64,000 bases of DNA, taken from contig AP025067.1 of the NCBI GenBank assembly GCA_036186865.1, positions 9,900,831 through 9,964,830 of the forward strand, read 5' to 3'. The translations under genes and the position numbers were made by a program. The notes under the pieces are model-generated. The model saw only the letters and a list, made by a program, of their open reading frames with translations. It ran no database searches and was not told the origin of the DNA. Position 1 is the stretch's first letter; each line of letters starts with the position of its first letter. Below are positions 41,176 to 52,413 of this stretch, in pieces. This DNA is from Eustoma russellianum. Taxonomy: Eukaryota > Streptophyta > Magnoliopsida > Gentianales > Gentianaceae.

Positions 41176-43513
41176 TGTAGCCCCCCGACCCGGATAGCGG
41201 AATCTGAACCGGTGCACCCGTCGTAGCTTACTGAGAAGACTACTAAACGTCTCATCTCTAGAATACACATCATTGATGACGAAAGAGAAATAAGTGCGGA
41301 AACATGTATCTAATGAATCTCAACCATCAAATTCGTACATCAAAGGATAATAGAATCTCAAAGAGTAGTCACGGTAGTAACAAACTAAATCCTCAAGTGA
41401 AAGAGAGAAACTGGAATAAATAACAATTGTCTCAACTATCCCCCAATAAGCACTCTAAGCGTCCCATTTGGCCCACTCGCCGTCGTCCTCTATGAAGATC
41501 ATATCATAGCTAGGCTCATCTGCAAAATAAGAGTAGTACCCTTAGCGAAAAATGCTAGCAAGTAACCCACTTATAAGACATACGGGATCAACACATGGCA
41601 AGACATGAGTAATATATAATTCAAGGGGTAATGGGGCACATGTCTTGTATACTTTCAAGAGCATAGATTTGACAATACGAGAACATAAGACAGTAATTCA
41701 TATCCATTAACAATTAACGATCATTCAAGTCACATAGCAATCATCCCAAACTGACTCGCGTGATGCATGACAAAATATGCACTACACTACACAGTCACAA
41801 ATGCATGAGCAATTTCTTTTCAAAACAGTGCAATGCATGTCACAATGTCCGGTCACATAACTTTATACCCTGTAATGCACCTCGGCTTATATTTCCATCC
41901 CGATTAACATTACAGACAACTTTATACCCTGTAACGCACTACGGCTTATATTTCCATCCCGTGTAACGTTACAGCCAATTTCGCAAATCTGTGCCGAAGC
42001 ACCGCTCTTTTCAAAACAATATGCAAATGCAAGTGCCATGATGCAAGACTCCTCATTTCAATCACATTCTTCGTTCACATAAATTCAATTCACATTCGGT
42101 ATCAATCAATCACACAAGATTCCCCTCACTTACACATTCGAGCTTATGCTTCAAGCTAGGTCATCAACACTTAACATTGATTCTAAAACTCAAAATCTAA
42201 TGTGAGAACCCTCACATTCCTCCATTGAACTCTATAAAACCTCATACGTTTATTTCCTAACCCTCTTAGGTCATTCACGTGGAAATCAGATTCGAATACC
42301 CTTCAAATTCTCCAAATTTGATTCACCATCTTAAATCATGTTCCCAAGACTTAGACTAACCTCAATCAGGTCCTAAGAAGTCTCTAAGGTCACCCAAAGG
42401 GGTCCCCTTGCTTCCCTCTTTCTTCCCTTATTTTTCCACAAAACTGATGGACATCATACCCTCACATCGATCGATCGATGTGACTTCATGCCCCCACATC
42501 GATCGATGTCCATCAGAGAACATCGATCTCTCAACCCTTCCTACATCGATCGATCGAAGTACTTCATCCCCTCACATCGATCGATCGATGTCCATCAGAG
42601 AACATCAATCTCTCAACTCCTTATACATCGATCGATCGATGTCTATCTGAGGCACATCGATCTCTCCCTCCTTATACATCGATCGATCGATGTCTCCGTT
42701 TTCCAAACTTCTCACTGCGTTTTCTGCAGAAACTGCAGATCTAAACCCCCAATCGATTTCCAACTTTCTCCCAACCATTCCAAGCCTAATCCTCCCTATC
42801 AATCCATCCTTAATTCATCAAATCAAGAACCTTCCCACTCACATCAAGGATTCCAGCCTAAACTCAGATCATTCATCCACGAAACCCCAAAACTCTCACC
42901 TTTTCACCCCCAAACCCTATATCACAATGAAGTCACATCAAAAGGGATTTACGGGGTAGGGATTTGCAGGATCTCAAGTAATCAAAAACCACAAAATGAT
43001 TTTCAACACATAATGGCCAAATCATCGACACCAAATCACATAAATCACACATAGAATTCATGGAAAGAAACTACTGCATGGTGATCCAATTTGATATCAA
43101 AAGTAGGCCTTTTTCTTTCGCAAACCGTAGGAACTTATAAGAAAGTTACTTGTCTTTGATTACTCGAAGAAGAATTGAAGAACGGATTGCAATTCTTGGA
43201 GAGTTCTTGATCTAGGGTTGGAGAAGGAAGTTGAATTGCCTATGGGGAAAGGAGGATTGCGTCGGTTTTCTCTGCGTAATGAGAAAACTGACGTTCTGTC
43301 AGTTTTTATATGGAAAGGGAAAATTTTGGAGTTTCTAAATTATATCCTATTTTCTTATTTATCTTAAAGGATTAATTTCTAATATTTAATTCTAAAATTA
43401 AATACTAATTAATTCTAATACTTAATTCTTAATTCATTACCGTTGATCGTCATCAATCTCATTTAATATATTTTTATCTTTTAATTATTTTACGGATGGT
43501 GCGGGGCATAACA
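41176..43513 (-). repeat. 5' LTR of the gypsy element
   Basis: 2,338 bp, starting TGTAGCCCCCCGACCC and ending GGTGCGGGGCATAACA in plus reading. It has about two minisatellite units (about 41858-41975) and the palindrome array at 42465-42693. Confidence 0.94.
42465..42693. repeat. TCGATCGATCGA palindrome array in gypsy 5' LTR
   Basis: Same order and spacing as 35187-35420, with few substitutions, so the array was copied as part of the LTR. Confidence 0.88.
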
Positions 43514-44605
43514 GAGGGAGACTGTCTCTCGTCCCCTTCTTTTTGTTCTGTTTGGTTGGTGGTTTCACAACCAAGCCTTGGCCAATTCCCGGTGATGACT
43601 TTAGATATGAGGGAATTAATACTCCAGTTTGCACCTCTGACCGTCTGAGCTCGTTATATGCGGCCTCCACTCCAGGTTTGGGGTCTCGCTTCAGAAGTTC
43701 TCCTTCTGTGTCTGCGAATTTGTCATCCACCGCTAGTAATAGCTGGTACAATCTCTTTTCTTGGATTTTTCGTGTATAAATTGCAATATTATTGGGTGAT
43801 TCCATTGGATTTGGGTCCATGGAATCAATACTCATCCAAAGTCCCTGAAACTGGTGCCAAAGTGCTTCTAGTGTTCGGTTCCTTGCTTAATCGTATAGCA
43901 CTGCTTGTGAAGGTCAAAGATTTGCAACGGGTCTCCTCCTGACACATAGGTTACAGCCAGGTCATCCCATAAGGCCTTTGCTGTCGAGTATTTTGAGACA
44001 TTGTTTACCAAACTGTCATCTATATTATCAATTAGCCATGTGAAGACTAACTGATCGCTTTGTTCCCAATTTTGATACCCAGGTTCCGTAGGCGCAGGTG
44101 GAAGGGGGACTCCTATGATGTGGGAGCTTCTCCCCTGCCCTCAATGGCTATTTTCATTAATCTGCTCCACAGATTATAATTTGTGCTGGTAATTTTCCCT
44201 TTTAGTACAAGATTCGCAGAAGACATAGAAGGTTATTGTAAATCCATACTCTGTTGCAAGAACCGTGCGAATTGTTCTGAAAAATCAAAAGCACCAGGAA
44301 GACTTGGTCTGCTTTCAGAGGTTTCAGGTTTAGGGGTTTCTGGAATATCTGACATGGTTGGTTGGTTCTTTTGCAGGTATCTGGACGGGTATATTTGATC
44401 TTAGTCACAAGCTGAGAATGGTAAGTAAAGGCAATGAGGATGATACAATCTGAGTCTTACGGTTCTCAGATTCAGACAGGTATTTTTTTTCACTTGATCG
44501 GAGGATAAGATAAAGTATGGCAATGATCAAAACAATTTTGAGCCAATGAATTGTCTTTAAACACAGTGAGCTAGGCTTGATTAAACAAGGCCTTCTCTGA
44601 TACCA
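43514..44605 (-). pseudogene. gag: Copia-B gag N-terminal and central part, plus PBS
   Basis: In element sense ATG at 44355 opens MSDIPETPKPETSESRPSLP and continues to QQSMDLQ and a stop. The gag core follows with LVLKGKITSTNYNLWSRLMK, WLIDNIDDSLVNNVSK, then RLYQLLLAVDDKFADTEGEL near 43740. The remainder of gag is at 33434-33779 beyond the gypsy. PBS TGGTATCAGAGAAGG lies at 44591-44605. Several frame breaks are visible. Confidence 0.85.
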
Positions 44606-44800
44606 TGTAGAGATAAAGGCAAAAGCATTATGCAGGAAATACTGTATATTATTTCGCTGTATTGTTTACATCTGTTTACGAACGTTTTATAGGTCTACTA
44701 TTCTACAAAAAATAGGTAAGTAAATCAATCACAATTAAATGCTACATCCCTATAATCATGTCTACATCCCTATAATCACGCCAATATACACTTTCCTTCT
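44606..44800 (-). repeat. Copia-B 5' LTR (outer end uncertain)
   Basis: The inner end is fixed by the PBS: in element sense the LTR ends ATCTCTACA. The outer end is not certain because the 3' LTR was lost by truncation; CCAATATACA near 44790 is one candidate border. Confidence 0.6.
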
Positions 44801-44945
44801 TACACCACCAACTAATTATGCTAATATTCCTAAAAGCTACTTCATATTATAAGAAACGCAGCCAATTTAGTGAATCATTTTGCTTTATGCTATCATATTT
44901 CAAAATCAAGGAAGAGTGTGTCCTTGACTCCATTGGAAATGGAAA

Positions 44946-44986
<41 letters not shown>

Positions 44987-46512
44987 CACATATACATATA
45001 TATAACTACCGAAAAAATTGAAAAAGAAATAATGCTAGGCAAATTTACACTTTCTTCATGATAATAACGCTTTTATCATTTGGAGAAATTTCGTCTCCCA
45101 CAAAAGCAAACTACTATATGCCGATATTTTGTCTCTCCTCCATATTCTCTCGTGCTCAGCAAGGAAACCTTCATACTTTTGTCAATGTACTATATTTATA
45201 ATTCAACGTTTAGAAAACTCTCCAAAATACATGACATATGTTTGTTGGGAATAGCCGATCCGCCCCCGTTCAGAAATCCTAAGACATTTTTCTTTAGTAC
45301 CCATTTCCACAACCTTTCAATGTTATTGTCTTTCATTAATAACGTGTGTATGTGTGTATATATATACACACACACTTATATATGTCATGCGCTGGTTTTG
45401 AACCTCCCAGCAAGCTTAATTTATCTGAACTAAGCCTTGATGAGTTCCAGTTTGAGGTTTCCGGAATGACCGCAGCCACGAATACAAAGGTTCTCGAAGC
45501 AAACACAGACCTTGCATGGTTTACATAATGATAGACAATCTTCAACTTTTTGGCACGTAGATAAAGTCCCTTTTGCTCCTCCTCCTGTTACTGCACCTTG
45601 GCATACTATTCCTGTTTAAGAAGAAGAAAAAAAGAATATTAAAAAGGAATTGCCCACCTTTATTCCCTTATCTAGAGATCAAGTGGAAAAATCACCACTC
45701 CTCGAGTCATCTTAAAAATATTGTTTCGATTTGACTTTGACAATATTTTATTTAAACTAAGTTTAACACGAACTAAGATAGTATTTTTGAAATAAAAAAG
45801 TACAAAATAAGAAAATATACACATATATATTTATATGTGTGTGAGAGAAACATTAAATAAAAGTCAGTGAAAGAATCGAAGTGAAGAAAAATGTCGAAAG
45901 ACTTAACCATATATTGCAAGAATTGCCAGAATCATTAAAGAAATGGGATGAAAGGAACAGCTCCTCATAATGTTTTCTCTTTGGTATTTGGTTTTGGATT
46001 CTGAATATTAAAATATACTACAAATAAGTTTTAGCAGGGGTTCAATTTATAAGCATGAAATTGTTCCGTATAATTATTTAGCAGGTTTGTTTTGTCTAGT
46101 TGTAAAACAGAAGTTCGTCCGTTTCTCTAAGTCTTTTAATAAGAAGACTTAATTTAGTTAGTGTTTATGTTTCATTCTTTTTAGTTTGGAATTGTGTATG
46201 TAGCAGTTGATCGACACAGGTTGACGCAATTTTCAATGTTGGTCATCGGAAAACAATCATATATGTTTCTAACACATGAGTATGGTTGCATACATCCGAT
46301 TCCATACCCGCTATAGGAGGGAACATCTAATGCAATGGAGTAATATTGTTATTGTATGTAACACTCTTCTATATGTGAGTGTTTTGTGTGTCTGTTTTAT
46401 TCTCATCCTACACGGACACTCATCCAGTTTGGTATTGTGTATATAACACTGTTATCAGGGTGTTGTGTGTCGCACATATTTATTCTATATCGACCCCCTT
46501 TTATTTTAGATT
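44801..46512. other. AT-rich spacer with microsatellites
   Basis: Contains TA and CA microsatellites at about 44947-45003 and 45343-45380. A 48-codon plus-strand open block at 45476-45619 follows CCGCAG and includes VDKVPFAPPPVTAPWHTIPV before its stop; it could be a terminal exon but no family is recognised. The rest is AT-rich with no visible gene. Confidence 0.35.
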
Positions 46513-46537
46513 CTTTATACGTACCTAATTAATAAAT

Positions 46538-46684
46538 AGAGGACCAGACTTGGCTCAGCGGTAAGCTTGCTTCCGGTGATGTGTTAGGTCGAGGTTTTGA
46601 AACTGTCTCTACATAAGTGGGTAAGACAGCGAAGGTCTTCCCTCCCCGAACACTTGCGTAGTGGATATGAACCGAGTCTAGCCT
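46538..46684 (+). mobile_element. Au-type SINE remnant with TSD
   Basis: A tRNA-derived SINE with A box TGGCTCAGCGGT (46551-46562), B box-like GGTTTTGAAAC (46593-46603), an AAACTGTCTCT segment and a pyrimidine-rich CTTCCCTCCCCGAAC tail region like that of Au SINEs. The flanks share an imperfect duplication of about 20 bases (TTTATACGTA.CTAA..TAAATA; about 46513-46537 and 46684-46706). Confidence 0.8.
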
Positions 46685-46706
46685 TTTATACGTATCTAAT
46701 AAATAT

Positions 46707-47244
46707 TATTTTCTTTTTCAAAGTTTTAAAAATATGCAGCTGTCTAAAACTATTTCTTTATTTTCTTACACGTTCCAATTTTTTAATGGATACTTTTTTC
46801 CCCTTAAATTCATTAATGTGCACTTCAATAACACTATTATATTTAATATTTACTTTTATACTCAGAAAAGGTCTCAATATACATTCCAAAGTGTGTACAT
46901 ATGTAATTCATGGTAAAGATGCCTCGGTATTGTAGATTTGCACAGTAATGACTAAATTACAAATTTTCACACTTATGTCGTAGCATCTTTTTTCAGTGAT
47001 AATATCATTTATCCTGAAGTAATTTTTTTATTGTCAATGTGTATAAGGAAAAGCTTACCAGGTTCTAGATTTTGTATATAAAGAAAGCTTTGCGAGCTAC
47101 AGTTTATAGGGAAGAAATTTGTTCCTTACAATTACTTAGAAATTAGTTTTATCCCGTTTCAAAACCAAGCTCTATCCGTTTCTTAAATATAACAAATAAC
47201 GACATTTTGTTTTTGATATTGGGTTTTTGTGACACATTCATTTT
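46707..47244. other. AT-rich spacer
   Basis: Non-coding AT-rich sequence up to the TSD of the Tat-like element. Nothing further is recognised. Confidence 0.5.
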
Positions 47245-47249
47245 ATATG

Positions 47250-48375
47250 TGATGAGACAAAATCTACCTGCTCAGATAAGACAAAAATTTCCAATCAGTC
47301 AAACGGTCAACGTGACCCATGCTCAGCTGTTTGACTAAGTCAACCTCGGCCAGAAGACACCAGCATAGGCCTCTGTCATCAACAGTTAAGGCAGGTCATC
47401 TAAAGTAACTAAGGCAAGTCCAAGTATAACTCTTAGTCAGCCCGGCTCGGCAGATTTCACTATTTTTGGTCAAACCACACAGAGAATTCAGCTCGGCCAT
47501 ATTCCTAGCGGAACTCGAATGGCACCTCGGCTCACCAATGTGCTGGTTGACTAAGGCAACCTCTTCTGATCGGCCTCAGCTAGTAAATATTCAAATATCA
47601 GATCAGCAGTGCATAACTTCTAAAGGAAGCAGATTCTGCTCGGCCTCAGAACAGTCTCGGCCTCAGCTTTCTGCTTGTCCCGAGCCCTAGCCTCGGCTTC
47701 AGGCTCATAAGGGTTTTGGCCCCTAAAATACTCGGCTAGTTCAGACAAGATAATTGTCGTCTGGGACCCACCAAGACAATTCTGTGAGCTCTTTACAGGT
47801 GTCAAGCATCGCTTGGCTGAATGAAGAGTCATTATTGTTGGCCGTCTACGAGTCATAGGCTCGCTATCTGTGGCAGCTACATAAGCATGCATTTGTCCAA
47901 TCACACTACACACCTACAACAGACAAAGTAGCCCTCCTACACACGCAATAGTCCCATCATCGGACAGAGGGACAGATCTCATCAATTTTGTGCATAAAAG
48001 ACCCTCGAAGACAGACAAATGATGCAGGCCCAACACAACTTTCGGAGTCTTTTTCTTTAAGGAAAGAACTCCATATTCTCCAACCTTCTAACTCTCAGTG
48101 AGAGATCTCCAAAACGGCATCTCAGCCGACATTCAAACAACCACACTCTCAGTGAGATCTTAAGACAGGTTTATTCTTAACCTTTATTCCAGCATAGACT
48201 GCATACAAAAATACTCATAACTGACTTGAGCGTCGGAGGGTTTTCCCAAGACAGTGCCCCTGGGCCTCTAACGTTTCCTTTCTTTCTCAGACTCCATTGA
48301 CTGGCCCAAACGGAGAGCTAATGACAAACTTTAAGGATCACCTCCGATCCACCTGGTGAAGATCCAGTTTCATCA
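47250..48375 (+). repeat. 5' LTR of Tat-like element
   Basis: 1,126 bp; starts TGATGAGACAAAATCTACCT and ends GATCCAGTTTCATCA, with TGATGA/TCATCA terminal inverted repeats. Closely similar to 54913-56039. Confidence 0.93.
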
Positions 48376-48389
48376 TTTGGCGCTAGAAG
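48376..48389 (+). other. Primer-binding site of Tat-like element
   Basis: TTTGGCGCTAGAAG directly follows the LTR. It is unlike the initiator-Met site of the other elements and resembles the TGGCGC-type sites of Tat/Athila gypsy elements. The exact tRNA is not determined. Confidence 0.75.
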
Positions 48390-48399
48390 ACATCGGCGG

Positions 48400-49160
48400 T
48401 CTCCTCAACCACAACTGGAACAGGAATCTCCAGGACCAGCAGAGTCTTCAACCCCCACTGCTGCCTTCACCTATGAGGAACACTTGCGAGCCATCCGCTA
48501 TGTGGCCCAAAATCCTAACGTATTCCAGGCGGTGGTGAAGAAAATGAAGGGAAAAGCCCCCATTGCAGGACCCAGTGGGCTTCACCCTAGTGACTCTCCT
48601 CAGCAAAGAGAACTTAGGGACTACACTCCAACTCGGCCAGAATATTATCCTAAGCCTCAGAGTGGATTCATGGCCGAGGCTAGACGTTCAACACAACGGT
48701 CTAGCCGCCAGCCCTTAGCATCCGAGCCATTAAAAGCTATGGACTATTATCTAAAACGTGTACGAAAAGCGTTGTTGCCACTTAGACGTGGCGGAAAAGT
48801 TGACAATAAAGGCAGAGCACAACCACAAGAAAGGCGCTCAACCAAAATTTGGCTTGGAGGCCAAGGCAAAGAAAGAACATCTCTGCTGGCCTCCAAGGCT
48901 TGTGTTCTCTCCTACATGAGGAGGGAAAATATAACAAGTGATCCCCAGCAATTGGCAGGATCTATTCAAAAAGGGATCTTCAACTGTACTGCCCCTACCA
49001 TTATGATATCGGACATGATACAGAGGACTGCAGGCAGCTCACCCAAGAGATTGAGCGTCTGATCGAGCTCGGCCACTTACAACGATTTTACAATCTGAGG
49101 TCGAGGCTGCACAATAGGCTGGACTTTGTCCCGCCTCCTCCTGATGAAAGTTGCCGACCT
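48400..49160 (+). pseudogene. gag: Tat-like gag remnant
   Basis: The N-terminal part reads FTYEEHLRAIRYVAQNPNVF then KMKGKAPIAGPSGLHPSDSP. In another frame, at about 48980-49110, the conserved C-terminal gag block of Tat elements is recognisable: CPYHYDIGHDTEDCRQLTQE followed by LIELGHLQRF. The gag core between these is mostly missing. Protease and everything beyond are absent. Confidence 0.75.
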
Positions 49161-49521
49161 GGACATCAGCACAGTCACCAAAAAACTAGGATTCAGATTC
49201 AGCAGGGCAAAGACAGCGGGTTTTCTAGCAGATACTGCTGATCTAAAGGCAGAGAAGCCTAGAAAGGACCCTACTCCACCTTCCCTACGTGTATCCGAAA
49301 TTGTCATGTACAAATATGTACTTTAAATACATTGTCTTTCAATGTGTATTATGGATTTGTCATTACAAATAAGTTGTCCAGATATTAAGCAGCGCTTTTC
49401 TCGACAAATAGCACTTGAAGTCCCCATCATATCTTATTCAAGTTTTTTAGCCGTCTCAGCTTGGCACCTTCTTCTGATCGGCATTAAATTTACCTGGAAG
49501 ACCTATCTCCTTACGGATTAT

Positions 49522-50911
49522 TGTTAGGTCCGAAATACACTCTAGAGGGGGTGAATAGAGTGTTTGGCACTTTTGCGGAATTTTCTTGTTTGGCTCAACT
49601 CAAAAGAAATTCAAAATCAAAGCAAGAATGGAAGATGAGATGCAATGAATGTGTACACCGGATATAGAGTGGTTCGAATCGTAAATGATTCTACTCCACT
49701 ACCACTTTGTTGCCAAAGTGGATTTTCAACAACTACTTTTCTTATTAAAGACAATAAGAACAACCACAACAACACTTACACTAACATCTTAGTGTAAGCA
49801 ACAACAACAGCAACTTCTTGCACAAACCACACTTGTGCAACTACAACAACTACAGCTCTTAGCAAGAACAACTTCTTGCTACCTCGCAACTTCAACAAAG
49901 TTCCCTCAAGAACTTCTCACAGTGGGTTGAAGAAATATAGTAGGGTTCACACTTTCTCACTAATCTAAGCACAAGCAAGAGATCAAATATTTATGGTTCC
50001 TCTTGTGCTTGACTCTCTATCTCTCAATATACAACAATGAAGAGCAAAGAAAAGCTTAACAAGCGTTAAGCAAATTTACAAGTATGAGAGAACTATACAA
50101 CAATGAAAAATGAAGCTAAATGATGTTGAAAGTATGTATTTGCCTCATCCAAGCCTCTTCTATTTATAGATGAAGTTCACCACGTTTTTGAGCTCTCCAC
50201 CATGTCTTGAACTACTTCAAATGTCAAGATAATGCCCAAATAGTCTTTGGCCACCCTATGGAGTGATTTGATCCTCAATAGCCAACCTAGGATTGCTTAG
50301 ACATGTATACGATAGTCAAGGAAGCATGTAATATGTTGGGTTAAAGTCCACAAGAAATTTGAGCAAGATTGAAAAGAGAAAATACCATGAATCTCCCTTG
50401 GATTTTGTTCCAACGTTCAGAAAATTTTGAATTCTGGGGGACATCGATCGATCGAAGTGCCTGGGGAGAGATCGATGTCCTCCAGAAACTTTGCAGTTTT
50501 TGAAACTACCTGACATCGATCGATCGATGTCAGAGGCTAAAGTGACATTGATCGATCGATGTCCCTAGCCTAAGAGATCGATGTTGGACAGAATGCTTAC
50601 TGACTTACATCGATTGACCAAAGTCTCCCTGAGGAGAGCCTGAAGTGACATCGATCGATCAATGTCCCTGGGTTGAGAGATCGATGTTGGACAGTAACCT
50701 TTCTGACTGACATCAATCGATCAAAGTCAGAAGCTGAAGTGAAATCGATCGATCGATGTCCCTAGCCTGAGAGATCGATGTTGGGCAGTGAGTTCCAATC
50801 TCAACCATTTTTGACATAGTGTAATTTTCTCATCTTGCATCAAGTCTCAGACATTAATTTAACTTATTTAAAACATCTTTTCATCATCAAAACAATTTAT
50901 AACTTAACAAC
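49522..50911 (-). mobile_element. Solo LTR of the SIRE-like copia family
   Basis: 1,390 bp, starting TGTTAGGTCCGAAATACACT and ending ATAACTTAACA, similar to the LTRs at 18317 and 26738 and in the same orientation. The flanks ATTAT (49517-49521) and ACTAT (50912-50916) match at four of five bases, fitting an old TSD. No internal sequence remains, so this is LTR-LTR recombination. Its palindrome array (50443-50795) is longer and more varied than in the full element. Confidence 0.92.
50443..50795. repeat. Expanded TCGATCGATCGA array in the solo LTR
   Basis: About seven palindromes (ACATCGATCGATCGATGT and variants such as GATCGATCAATG) alternate with GAGAGATCGATGTTGGACAG half-sites. The half-site is extended (TTGGACAG) relative to the full element. 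Confidence 0.85.
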
Positions 50912-51107
50912 TATGAAGATCTTTATCTTGGTTAACGGGGCAAAGATATTCTCCAGTTATTCTATTCAAATCTCTGGTCCAGATCAGCTCGGCCTTATGA
51001 TATCAGAAGATCCATCTTTATTTAAATTTTTGCCTGGCTCAGCCCAGCTAATTCTTTCATCAAGGCTTTGACAAAATGCCCTCCCATTTTGGGGGCTCAA
51101 CTATCTG

Positions 51108-51535
51108 TTCTCTGTCTTATGGTTCTAAGAGAAAACTGAACATGGTAGGTTTCACGTCTCGGCAAAAATGCGACAGGTTTCGCACCTCTGAAATAATGGC
51201 CCAGGTGGTCATCTGTGTTCTCTGCCTTATGGTTCTAAGGAAACACCAAACGTGACAGGTTTCACGTCTTGGCAAAAATGCGACAGGTTTCACAACTCTG
51301 AAATAATGGCCCAGGCTGTCATCTTTGTTCTCTGTCTTATGGTTCTAAGGAACACCGAACGTGACAGATTTCACGTATCGGCAAAGATGCGACAGGTTTC
51401 GTACTCTTAAAAAGTGGTCTAGGTGGCCACCCCAGTTCTCTGTCTTATGGTTTTAAGGAAACATCGAACGTGACAGGTTTCATGTTTCGGCTAAAAGTAA
51501 TTTTTCTCCTCTGCCTTATGGTTCTAAGGGGATCT
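51108..51535. repeat. Tandem repeat, about 109-bp unit, Tat-like 3' region
   Basis: Four copies of a 108-110-base unit begin TTCTCTGTCTTATGGTTCTA at about 51108, 51218, 51328 and 51436, with a partial fifth near 51505. Each includes GACAGGTTTCACGT and GGCAAAAATGCGACAGGTTT. Tandem repeats in this position are usual for Tat elements. Confidence 0.87.
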
Positions 51536-52413
51536 AAATTGGCCATTACAAGGAAAACCTAGACCAAATATTATAATCTCGGCTGCAACAAATGATGTTT
51601 CGGCCATATTATTTAAGCTCGGCCAAAGCGAAGACAGGCACTTAGCTTCAAAACTCTTAAATTAGATTAGGCAAGAAGCTGAGCAGGCTTGAATTGCCGA
51701 ACGGTGAAAGACTTGGCATAATTCTAAATTATCCTCTCAAACATTATTGAGTCCGATCTTGGCTAAATCAGATCAAGTCTGCTAGCTCAGCTCAATGCTC
51801 AGACAGGCCTCATTCTTAGCCAATTTTCGGCTTAGCTTGGTAGAATAACAGGTTTATTCTAAATATAAAACTTGCAGACTTAGTTTATTTTCATTAAAAC
51901 TGACTGCAAAGTTATAAGTTTGCCAAGTGCAAAGCCGACCTTGAATCTCGACAACAACAAGTTTCAAAATTACTTAGCAGAAATTCTAAAAATGCGAAAG
52001 GCAGAATAGAATGGAAAGTTAAAGAAGTAGTCAAACACTTAGAAATTTCATTGAAGATTTTCAAGTACAAAGTACAAAGTACAAAAGAAGTCTGCTCAGC
52101 CCTATTACAAGAAGTCTAAGTCTAATCTTCTGCGTCCCTAAGATAAGCTCCATCCAAAAACTGCTTAAACTGAGTATTGAAATCTTGACCAGCAGTAGGA
52201 TGGTAAAGATCAATGATCCTAGGATCAGCCTTATTTAATTGGGGGCAGACTTCTGAGCAGACATCTACTGCCTTTGTCTTGCCCATATGCATGACCGGGC
52301 CCTGCAGCAGCAGCAGATTTTCTTCAAACAGTTGAGATCTTCTAAACTCTGCAACTGCTTCAGCCTTCTGCTAACTGCTGAGGCAGATGAGCCAGTTGAT
52401 CCTCTCGAGCCTT
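51536..52413. other. Non-coding interior of Tat-like element
   Basis: GC-mixed sequence with many CTCGGC/GCTCAG words and no recognisable domain; part may be the 3' end of the antisense transcript. Confidence 0.45.

Larger units (their letters stand above)
33780..43513 (-). mobile_element. Chromodomain Ty3/gypsy (Tekay/Del-like)
   Basis: A 9,734-bp element on the minus strand with LTRs at 41176-43513 (5') and 33780-36234 (3'). The GAGGG TSD is exact (33775-33779 and 43514-43518). The order in element sense is PBS, gag, protease, RT, RNase H, integrase, chromodomain, polypurine tract. Long LTRs and a C-terminal chromodomain point to the Tekay/Del clade. Frameshifts and nonsense codons inactivate pol. 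The LTRs carry the TCGATCGATCGA array and a variable minisatellite. The element splits the gag of Copia-B. Confidence 0.95.

Noticed and set aside
44818..45061. Short frames with Tyr-Ile repeats
   Set aside because: They are translations of a TA/CA microsatellite.
46597..46935. 112-codon hydrophobic plus-strand frame
   Set aside because: It starts inside a SINE and its composition follows the AT-rich sequence; no domain or conservation.
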